Shown: in pieces, positions 47,901 through 59,900 of the stretch
Numbering within the stretch: position 1 is the stretch's first letter
How the letters are laid out: each line of letters begins with the position of its first letter
Origin: Scolanthus callimorphus
Lineage: Eukaryota > Cnidaria > Anthozoa > Actiniaria > Edwardsiidae
Length of the DNA stretch: 64,000 nucleotides
NCBI GenBank assembly: GCA_033964015.1
Contig: CM066924.1
Coordinates: 3,640,251-3,704,250 of the forward strand
Direction: 5' to 3'
The notes under the pieces: model-generated
Seen by the model: only the letters and a program-made list of their open reading frames with translations
Told to the model about the DNA's origin: nothing
Database searches by the model: none
Program-made: the position numbers and the translations under genes

Positions 47901-50900
47901 AACGTGCTGTCATTGGCTCTCGTTCTATCGGAGCCACTGATTGGTGAAACACACTCGGGCCAGTATTTTCCGGTGCTCGCTAGGTGCAATGTTTTGATTG
48001 CGTTACGTGAGTTTTGACGGCGGGACGAACGACTTCTAATTTCTTTCAACTATAGGCTATTCAAAGCAATTGTTTCACGCAAAACGAACGGTACCTGGTC
48101 GACGCAAAACTAAAAATTTGGTTTTGATATTCCTTCGGAGTTGCGAACTTCATCCTTCGTTAATTCCACGTACCCTTCGAAGTTGATTTCAGCATCGCGG
48201 CAAGCACTGATAAATCAGCGATTTACTGTATCCTGTCAGTCCTGTTGGCAAGTTTACAAGTATAAAGAAGGCTTTTATTCTCTCCTCTTGGTCTGGAAAG
48301 AGATTCTCGATTTAGAATTGGGTTCTACCGACTCAAAGGCCCTTACTCGAAGAGTCATGTTATTTTTGATCCCAGGCCAAGTTTAACCGGAAGTTTGTTA
48401 ATCTCCTACGCCGCAGGGGATGTAACACAAGCGATCGACCGTTAATGCGCAGACGGTACTAACCCTAAAGGTTAAGCTCGCGTGTACCGGATGTTCGCAG
48501 GCTAACAGAGAGAATACAAAAGCCATTTTACGGTCCCTTCTGAGACCGGAGCGATATGTGGTTTTGTATCGACCGTAGCGCTGGTTCACCAAGAATTAAC
48601 CTTGTTCTTGTTTTACCCCTTTGGCTGCCTATCATTTTAGAACCCTTTATGTTTTAATAGGGTTTTATTGTTTTTCATGAATAGGAATATGAATTTAGGT
48701 CTTCAATAATTGATAATGTGTCTAAGACAACGCTCGAATCATACGCATAAACTATTATGTGTTTATCGCTGTAAGTTCTCGCTCCAATCGGAAATGTCCA
48801 ATATAGATAAACTTCTTGCGATGTAGAGAAAAGTTTAGCTTGTATCGAGTGACGGTGAAATGACTTTCCAGCATATTTCGACGCTTTGAAAGTAAGGTTT
48901 ATAAACAATGTTACAGTTTCACAAGAAAATTATATAGCGATGACAACCTGAAAAAATAGGAGTATTTTCAGGTTTTACCTGAAAGTGTCGATGTGTATTG
49001 AAAGATGTTTTATTTTCCAAGTTGTTTGAAGTCTTCTTCAAACCAGTTAACCTGGAAAAAGGTTAGTATCTCATGCCTAACTTGGCCAATTTAATCGCTT
49101 AATTTTGTATAAATCTTAAATATATTTTCCATATGTTTTCTCAGGTCAATAATTATTGTTAGTATATACTACACGGGAACCTCCATAGATCGCGCGTTTT
49201 GATTGGTTCGCTATCTCGGGATAATGCCACAATATTCCGAGATCGAAAGCATTATCCCGAGATTGAGAAGCCCGAGTGCAAGTGGTTCGGATATTTTTAC
49301 TTTCTAAAGGAATTATCTGATTCGAAATGCAACAAAAATCCTTCTCAGTTAACTTATGTTGTCTCTTTAGTTTTCAAGGTGAATCAGAGAGATAACTTAT
49401 TTCTTGAACTTCGAAAATTTGCTGTTCTTTTTTCAGTTCTTCGGAATCAGAGATCGATGATTCGTTCACGGCACTTTTGAGAGACGAATTACTTCACAAC
49501 AACCTATTAATTAAGGAAATTTGTCGAAAACATATCTACTTTGCCAAACATTTACATGTACCCTGTAGGTTGGAAGGGACAGTAAATCGTAGAAGCCAGT
49601 CATTGAGTGCAGTTTAAGAGAGAATTTCAGTTGAGCTTACCGTCGACTTGTTGATTCGCTTGATCACGAGCCATCCGACATCAAACGAATTTAAAGTGGT
49701 CTCTCTTTTTATGAACAAGGTCTTCCTCGTTGTCCCAGAGTTTGAAGAGGTTAATTTCCCAAATTTCTGTTTGAATATTCCAAACGAATCTTGAATTTCT
49801 CTGCCAGCAGGTTGAAAAATATAGTCATCCATCGGTGGTGAAATGGCGACCAAAGGCAAAGTGTTTTCAGCGAAGCAACTCTGCTTCGCTGAGTCACAAT
49901 CCATAATCCAAGGCACGAAATGCGAATTTATCCCTTGAATCCATCCTTGCAACCTTCTAAAAACTTAAATCGTTTATCGTAGTCGATATTAAGGCTTTAA
50001 AACAAGTGTTTTCTAGCGTTTTTGCTTCTCTAAAACAGCAGCAAGTTTCCACCATGTAATGTGTTCAGTAGCCGAATGCTTGTAGTGAAGTCTGACGTAA
50101 TGTCACGTGCGTGACAAACGTCACGCATACAGAAAGAGGCTACAAAATGTCGGCAAATGCCACATTTAGTGTCGTTCGGATATTTTTTGGAGTGTTCCCG
50201 TGTAGTATATACTAAAACAATTATTCTCCTCAGGCTCAGTGAATAGTGGCGAATAGTCCCCTCGACCTCCGGTCTCGGGGACTATTCGCCACTATTCACT
50301 TCGCCTTCGGCGAATAATTGTTAAATATTCTACATTTTAATTACTCTAAAACCTAAGTTGTAGCAGTTTCTGGTTGTAGTTGTTTATTATCTGTACTAGG
50401 GATTTATACTAGATACTGTAGGTAATGCGTATTTGTTTCCTTGCCAGCAATATACATTGTCGAGGTTTTACGTAATTTTCAAATTAACACCTGTAGAGAA
50501 AATCCATCAACAAAGCTGAAAAGCGGACCTTAAAGTTAGTGGAATTGCAAAGTTTAAGAGCAAAATCTTTACAAATTTTGAATTTTTGAATTTTAAGTTA
50601 GTTCAGGTCTTTGCTATTCTCGAACCTTGAGCTCCTCCGCTCCTCAGAGACGCTGATTGGCTGATTTTGAATAATGGGGCATGCGCAGAAAGTTTTTTCT
50701 CTCGACGGCTCTCTGCCATTCTCGTACGCAGAGCTCCCCGGCTCGTCTGCTCGCAGGGGAGGCTCTGGGAACATCCATTTGAGGGCCGTCTCTGATCATT
50801 CTCGTACCCAGAGCTTCCCGGCTCGTCTGCTCGCAGGGGAGGCTCTGGGGACATCCATTTGAGGGCCATCGCTGATTGGTTGATTTTGAGCGTTGGAGCA

Positions 50901-53900
50901 TGCGCTGAAAGGTCTTTCTCTCAGCGGCTCTGTATTAAATCTCGCGCATGCGTCAGTGGCTGTCACCAGAGCCTCCCCCGCGAGGTGACGAGCCGGGGAG
51001 CTCTGGGTTCGAGAATGGCTCTCTGCACCAAATGCCGTGCATGAAAGAGACATTGATGAGTGGAATGGGGCACGGAATAAGAATGGGGCGGCACGTAATG
51101 AGAATGGGGCGGCACGGAATGAGAATGGGGCACGGAATGAGAATTGGACATGGAATGGGAATGAGAAATGGAATGTTAATGGAAAATGGAAAGTGGGAAA
51201 GGGAATGTGAAAGAAATTGTGAAAGACAAAGGGAATGTTCGTGGAAAAGGAAATGGGAAAGAGATAAATGGGAAAAAGAATGATTATGGAGAGTGAGAAA
51301 CTGGATTCTATTAGAGGGTGTGGATGGATTTAAATGTTGATGGGGACGAAATTGAGAAAAACGAAAATGGTCGTCAGTCCACCTGGCCATATTCATCAGG
51401 AAGCTCCTTTTTGTAGTGGACGGGGAATCCCGAAGCTCATACAGAATCGCATAAATCATCGAGTAATATATTTTTACCCTCTTTGTCAGGTGATCGTGTG
51501 ATATTCGCGGAATCCCCTTCAGCCCCGGGAATCCCCATAGTCTACCGATTACCAGAAGAAAGACAAGCCAATCCTGACAGGCTAAATCTAGACAGGTGAG
51601 TATCACTGAAGGGCCACACCTAATATGAGGTAGCCATTGTTTAAACAACCACGCGAAATATCAGACACGCGAACATTTTTGCCAATTAATAAAAGACTGA
51701 CAGAAACAAACCTCTGCTAGCAGGGTACCCTTAGAGACGAAGACGATTTCTTTGTGTGTAGTTCCTGGCTAACCTGCTGCGAATAGATATTCCTCCGAGT
51801 TTTTTAATCGGCAAATCAACGGGTAACCGCAAAGTCGTAATTTATTTACTGTTGCAGAAGCAAGCAACAGTTTATCTCCGAAACACGTGATCAGGACTTG
51901 TTTGTTTCTTTCAGGCGGCGGTTAACCATGTGCCCCATTCTCGAGGGTGAGGACAACCTTCGATTGCTTAATTTCCAGCATAATTTGATCCGTAATATCC
52001 AACATCTCGCCAACCTACGAAGGCTGATCTTCCTCGATATCTACGATAACCAAATAGAAGAGATCTCCGGTCTCTCATCGCTCAAATCTCTCAGGGTTCT
52101 CATGCTGGGCAAGAATAGGTGAGTCTTTGGACATAGGAGAGGGTGGGGGTCGTGCGACGAGTAACAACAACAACAACAACAACGATGACAGCAACAACAA
52201 CAGCAACAACAACAACAGCAACAACAACGACAACATCAGCAGCAACGACAAAAGCAACAACAACAACAATAGTAATAATAATAACTTTATTACTTATATA
52301 GCGCAAAATACATGAAGTATGATCAGAAACTTATAAGTGAGTTGAACTCACTTGTAAGTTTCTGTTATGATCTAATGCGCTTTACAATATTAACAGTAAG
52401 ACCACCAAAAAGTTTGATCGCAAAAATAGAAAAATCTGGTCACCATCTTTCTCTTTCAAATTAATGCTGGAGACAGCTTATTTTAAATGCATTTCTGGAA
52501 ACCTTTGGGTCATCTCCAGGGTAAGAACCATTCTCTGAGGACACCTTTGTGTTCAGTTACTATTTAATCATGATTGGTTCAACCTTCGTTCTACCAAACA
52601 AAGAAAGCTTTGTGACGCAGCTGGTGAGTTCTTACACTATAGATGAGCCAAACCTTTAGACTGGAAAGGTAAACGTTGAAAAGTTTGCTTGCAAAACCTA
52701 AATCTAGTCGCCATTTGGCGACAGGTTGAAATGTTTGCTTGCAAAACCTAAATCTAGTCGCCATTTGGCGACAGGTTGAAATGTTTGCTTGCAAAACCTA
52801 AATCTAGTCGCCATTTGGCGACAGGTTGAAATGTTTGCTTGCAAAACCTAAATCTAGTCGCCATTTGGCGACAGGTTGAAATGTTTGCTTGCAAAACCTA
52901 AATCTAGTCGCCATTGGCGCGACCATGTGATCACATGTCGGGCCTTGCGACCTACCGCTGTTTTTGTTATCTGCCAACAGTAAACATCTGTCATCATCAC
53001 TCATTACAAGCTCCTAATTAAAAAAATAACCCCAGGACAGAGTCACATAGCATTTTCAGGACAAAGTTAAGCTACGGCTAAACTAGGACATATGTAGCGC
53101 GCAACATTTGTGTCCTGCATGTTTCCCCGAGCGGCTAAACTAGGACACATGTAGCGCACATCATTTGTTTCCTGCATGTTACCCCGAGTGGCTAAACTAG
53201 GACACATGTAGCGCGCAACATTTGTGTCCTGCATTTTACCCCGAGTGGCTAAACTAGGACACATGTAGCACGCAACATTTGTGTCCTGCATGTTTCCCCG
53301 AGTGGCTAAACTAGGAAACATCGCACGCGTGTGTCTCGGACACATGAAATGTTTCTTGTCTTGCGAAGAAACACTTCTTTGTGTCCCGGCTACAAAATTT
53401 GTCACGCGCGACAATGTTTCCCGCGTGGCTAAACAGGGAAACATGAAGCTACAATGTTGCGCGCTACGTGTCCTAGTTTAGCCAGGGCTTTATTCTGTTT
53501 GTGTGTTTGTTTTATTAATATGACTGTTTTTTTATTTTACAGAATAAGAAAAATCGACAATTTAGACGCTTTGACGAAGCTAGACGTCCTTGATTTACAC
53601 GGAAATAGGGTAAGGCTTACTCTCGTTTTTCTTTCATTTATTTTCTCTGGGTTTCCGAACCTTGTGTTCATCGTGGGTTGAAGTCATCATTTCTCCTCTG
53701 TTTCCCGTCACTCTCAGCGCATTACAGTTTTGAATAATAACCCTTTCATACTCTCAATTTAGATCAGTAAAATTGAGAATCTAAATCACCTAACGGAGCT
53801 TCGAGTGCTGAACTTGGCTGGGAATGAGATTTTACGAGTGTGCAACATCAGTGGCATGAGAGCGTTAGCTGAGTTGAACCTCAGGAGAAACAAGATATGC

Positions 53901-56900
53901 AGCGTGGTGAGTACGTGAGATCTTATCGTCGTTAAAATCATCTACAAAAATAATCTTATGAATCACTTGAACAATTATACTCAGACAATTAGAAGGCTCC
54001 GTGATTATCACGTTTATTATCATGTTCATTATGGTTATCAACAACAACGACAACAGCAACATTTATACGACAACGCGCGCGTTTCTCAAATTCTGATTGG
54101 CTCTCGGCCATGGGTACATAAAAGTATATACCACGAAACGCATCATCATCAGCGCGCGCGCTAAAAAGAACCAATGAGAACACCGTTTAGCTGTACGCGC
54201 GCACTGTTTTTTGTTTTTATTTTTGCCTTTTTGTCTTGGTATAAAACAAATGTCCCCTGATTTTCTGTGGTATGTCCTCTTATATACCACGAAATGACGT
54301 AATAAAGTGTTCAAAATGTACACAACATTTTGACCACTTCATATGTATCACGTCATTCCATGGTATATAAGAGGACATAACACGGAAAATCAGAGGACAT
54401 CTGTTAACGACATCATCATCGTCTCAGCAACAACAGCAACCACATCACCAACAGCAGCGACATCATTATTTATGAATTATCGCCATCGTCTGCATCAACA
54501 ACAGCATCATGGTGATGAATAAAAACATTACCATAGCAACAAAAATAACATCATCATCATGATAACAACATCATCGACATCATCATCAGCAGGAATGACG
54601 TAATGTACACAACATTTTGACCGCTTTATCACGTCATTCCGTGTTGGATAACAGGACATAACACTGTTAACGACATCGTCTCAGCAACAACAGGAACCAA
54701 ATCACCAACAGCAGCGACATCATTATTTATGAATTATCGCCATCTTCATCAACAACAGCATCATGGTAATAAACAAAAACATTACCATAGCAACAAAAAT
54801 AACATCATCATCATGATAACAACATCAACGACATCATCATCAGCAACAACATCTATCATCAACAATAACATGTCATCATCATTGTCATCAATCATCAAAA
54901 AACAAAAGCTACATCAACAACAACATCATGATGATAATAAACAAAAACATTACCATATTAACAATATAACTTCATTATGACAGCAACATCAATGACACCG
55001 TCATCAGCAACAACATCTATCATCATCACTAACATGTCATCATCAATGTCATCAATCATAAAACAACAAGAGCTACATCGACAACAACAGCATCATTATC
55101 ATTCAACGATAGCAACATTTATAATCTACAAAACTAACATGTCAACAACGACAACAACATTATCAACAACAATATACTAATCAACAACATCAACAATTTT
55201 AAAGTGTTCCGTTTCCTTGTGTATCTTGAGCCGTGGCTAAACTAGGACACATGTAGCGCGCAACATTGTAGACGGACACATGTTTCCTTCATGTTTCCCA
55301 GTTTAGCCACGCGAGAAACATTGTTGCGCACAACACATTTTGTAGCCGGGACACAAAGAAATGTTCCTTTGCATGCCCATTCGACGGATTGATATTTATA
55401 AAGCAAGAACGGCAGCTTTACTGATTGGTTGTTCTTTCCTAGGATGAGGTTGAGAAACTAAGTAACCTACAAAGGCTGTTCCTGAGTTTCAACTGTATAT
55501 CAAGGTTTGTGTTTCATGGAGTGCTGAAAAAGCAAGGCTTGAAATTATGTATTTTGTCAAGTCGCGTTTCCGTGTCTCCAGTGAGATTCATGTGCTAATG
55601 CTCTACTTTCTGAGCTATGAGTCATAATGAAAGTGGAACTTGTGAAAGACATTAGAAACCAATTTCTAAAGATAGGTCTGTCAAAATTTTGTTTAGTAGA
55701 ACGAATCAGGAACTGAACACAAAGGGTTCCTCTGGGGATGGTTCTTACACCGGGTTAAAACCCAAAATTCACCTAGATATTTCTCACCCCAATTCGTAAC
55801 GGGAACAATTACGCAAATACGATGTAACAATGTATAACTATCTCACAACCTCAAACGTCCTTCTGTTTATAGATTCGAAGATGTCAATTGTTTATCGCGG
55901 TCCACCTCCATCACGGAGCTTTCCCTGGATGGAAACCCCTTCGCGAGCGAGGTCACCTACAAGCAGACAGTGCTGAGAAATATTACGTGTATAAGGCAAC
56001 TTGACATGAAGAGAATCACGGTATGTGAAATGAAGACGTAATCCATTTGAAAATCGAGTAAATACTCTATCTAAAAATTGTTTCTTCTTTGTTTCAAAAA
56101 TTACTCGATTTCTTGGCGGATTCCCAAGATTCCCAAGGATTGTTTGTAGAGCTCTTTGCGTTGGCTCATCCAGCGAAACACGAGCCGCCAACATGCTTCC
56201 TTTGATTTTATCTCTAACGAACACACTAGCCAATCATAAATCAGGGAAACAACAACTTTCTGCTAAATGTTTTCCCCGTCAGCCAATAACAAGCCAAGTA
56301 AAACCGCTATCATTCATTGAGGATGTGACTCTTTTTGTCAGCCAATCACAGGCCAGGTAAAATTACAATCACTCGGTGAGCACGTGATCATAGACTAATC
56401 AGCCAATGGTTGTTTTCTCAGGAAGAGGAACGTCGTATCGCCATGGTGATGGCACGCAAGGAAGAAGAAAAGAAAAAGGAAGTCAACAAGTTAGCTGTGT
56501 TGAAGGTACGACGCGCGCATTTACAGGGTTCCACGAGTCCTTTAAAACCTGGAAAGTCATGGATTTTATAAATGTCTTTTTCCAGCCCTGGAAGTTTTAC
56601 AAAAGCTCATCACAGTCATGGAAATATTTTCCTGAAGAAATATTTACAAGATGTTGATTTTGAATCAAAGGATACCCATGTTGCTTTTATCGTGCGCGAA
56701 AACCCTCATTTTTCATCATGAAAAGGTCATTAAATTCTTTGAAACGTCCCTGAAAAGGTCCTTAAAGAGCCCTAGTCAGCTACTCCTTTGTTATTGTTTT
56801 CAGTCGATACCAGACAACGAATTACGTGTGGAAATCTTGAAATAGTCATCTAAAAACAAAGTTTTATTATTCATTTATCGAATTCTATCGAAAATATTGC

Positions 56901-59900
56901 ACTACATCCCCTAAATCAGCCGATGGAAATGGCTTTCTCTGTCTTGGTATGTTGCTAGGCTGACAAAATGGAGACTGACAGAGGCTCTTTAAAAGTCCTG
57001 GAATTTTGAAAGCCGGAAAACGTGGAAACCCTGATTGAGATCATTTAGACAAGGCTCAAAACTTATGGGCGGTTTGGTACAAACAGGAACTCAACAACAG
57101 GAGTATCTGAATCACAGGAATAGTATTTTGTTCTTCGGACTCATAACACAGGACAGAAGTTCAAGCGTAGGAGCTTTCATCTTTCATACGAGGCTATGGA
57201 TGCAGCATTTTCACTCACCTGGCTATCTTTAGAATCAGTTTTCTATTGTTTAACAAAAGTCTGATTCTAATGAAGGGCACTACAATCTTATTGCTCGTTC
57301 TTTTCGCAGTACTGTTACTCTTTCAATGTTTAGAGTGAGTTATTTGAAGCTGACTTCTTGTCTTGCCACAACTGACTTACGTTGAACAATAGAAAACTGT
57401 TTCTAAAAAATAGCTTGGTCAGTAAAAATGCTGCCTGTCAGATGAAAGCTCCCTGAACAGGAGGTTCTTTGAACGAAACATGCCTCAGTGAGTGATTGCC
57501 AACGACCAATCAGACGCCTCGCAGGCGCCTCATAGAGCCCCTGTCTGCCTTTGTTCAGTCGCCACATTTGCCTCTGTTACTCTACTGACATTCTTACGTT
57601 ACTTCCTCTTGATCTTTTTCTATATCTTTTTTCTGTTTTTCCATGTTCTCCTTGTTGAACTACTTGCAGACCTGTCCCGAATCTTGCTCTCTCTCTCTCT
57701 CCCTCTTGTTTGTGACCTCTTACGACATTCGTGATTCTTTTTCGCGCTTTTAATGATGCCATTTCTAACTGATATCATTATTCCCTTTGACCCTGACGAC
57801 AGAACATTTACAACCTCCCTTCTTATCTATCTAGAGGCGAAATCAAGGTATTTGGAGCATGCCCAACCGTTTATGTTACTTCGTCAGTTGATCGGAAACT
57901 TGTTGGGATCAACCCCATGCGACTCTTTCGCGCGTTGTGCGACCACAGTCAGGTTACGGCCGCGATAAAAACAGACAGAACTCTGTCTTGACCAACATGT
58001 TAAGTTATGGTCCGTATAAGAGATAGGCAAGCCAATGGCGAAGCATGCTGGAATGGAATTAATTTCTATGTAGGCAATTTCATTGGATTAGACAAAAAAT
58101 CAGTAAAATCACTATGCTAGAAAAACTTTTCTGAGGGTTTTTAGGCATACATAAGCACATGTGGTATTCACAAACAGAATATGCAAGTTTAAAAGAATCT
58201 GTATTTGGGAAACCTTATTCTGATTGATCTAGAGACCTTTTATTGCCATCCATATTTTCTCAAAGCAAGTCGAAATCTATCAATTTTTCACTTTATTATG
58301 TTACTAGTCATGGCAACTTTCAATGATTAAAAACAGGACATTTCCTATGTGGGGAACCCTCAATGCCATAGAACAATGGAGGTTTGCCTAGTTCTTGCAT
58401 GGATGTTTACTTAATAACACAGCGCCTCATTTTGGATTAAGCCTAGTTTCCATATAGTCGTATCTGTCGTATCAGTCAACCGTGAAACAAAAGAATAATT
58501 CCAATTTCCATTGTTTCACGGTCGACTGATGCGACAGATACAACAGATAAGACTATGGAAACCAGGCCTTAAAGGGGCTCTCGCACCCTTGCTAACCACT
58601 TCTCTGACAAGCTATATAACAGGTCAAAACAACCTAGAATTGCATTTGTCTAACACTTGAAAGGTTTTTCTATTAATCTCGAGGATTATTTTGATTACCA
58701 CGGGCAATTGTACATGTGTTTTTACGGTTACAATTTTACTTATTTTATGTCCACGGTGGACGAATATTAAGCGTACGAGCTAGTGCCCCTTTAAGAATCG
58801 TTTTTTTTTGCTTGATAAAGCCAATCGGATAGATTATAAACTCAGTAAACTGGTAAAGGTCGCCTAAATCGAGCCTCAGTTGGTTTTGAATGAAGTACCA
58901 AAAAAGACTTTTTTGTGTATTTTTCTAGTTCTTAAAAATCGTTCGTCATTTCAGGAAAAACGCCGCATAGCGATCAACAACGCACAACGTCAGTGGGAGA
59001 TTACACAGACCAAAGCGTCGACAATAAGGTTCGTGTACTCATGACTTTGCTTGAGATCCTGTATGGTTTTGTTGGCATAGAAAGTGCACCACAAATACGG
59101 AATATACTATACACGATATGTATTAGTTATAATACACTTTCTAGAGGCATAGCTGGGATTATAGTAGAACGCTAAATTGTGGCGTATTTGTTGAGCTAAA
59201 TTTGATTTGCGTTACGGTACGATCACTATTAAAAAAACTCATATCCAATTTCTCTGCGGTCTAGAAAAATATTCGAGCAAATGCGGTATTTTATTGTTCT
59301 GACATAAATCAGCTCAGCATAAACCGCATAGGAGTCTAGCAGCTCCACATTTGCTCTACAACGGGACCTAGCAACTCCACATTTTGCTCCGCATCTGGCC
59401 TAGCAACGCCACTTCAGCTCCGCATCGGGTTCTAGCTGCTCCACATATAACCCGCGTCGGGGTTTAGCTGCTCCACATAGTGCTCCGCATCGGGACCTAG
59501 CAACTCCACTTAAGCTTTGTCTCGTGTTCTAGCAGCTCCACATTTAACCCGCTGCTCCACATTAGCTCAGCATCGAAGTCTAGCAGCTCTTTATTGGCCC
59601 CACATGGGGGTCTTGCAACTCAGCAAGACTGATTTGGTCCCTGCAATACTACTTAACATTTGATGCAGTGATTTCGCCTGTTAATGCTGGTGTTCCTCAG
59701 GTCTGTCCCCTCTCCTGCTAGCGTGACGCCGGTATCCCAAGCGTCTACAAGCTCTGGCGTCTCTTCCTTCACTACTGACGCCGGAGACGCCAATGTGTAA
59801 GTTCTTAGTTCTTACTTGCGCCGACCGGTTAGAGCATTGGTAGAGTGCTAGGGTGTGCTGCGGGAGGTTGGAGCTTCAAACCCCGGTCGGACCAACACTC

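Noticed and set aside
52075..52306. Leucine- or valine-rich antisense proteins
   Set aside because: Artefact of the (CAA)n repeat read on the other strand.
52681..53330. CRISPR-like regular repeats
   Set aside because: Direct tandem arrays without spacers, inside introns of an animal gene.
54729..55180. Two Asn/Ser/Thr-rich frames
   Set aside because: They consist of CAA/CAT/ATC minisatellite units; no exon signals.
57492..57734. Hydrophobic 80-residue possible membrane protein
   Set aside because: Pyrimidine-rich intronic tract; no homology and no conserved partner.
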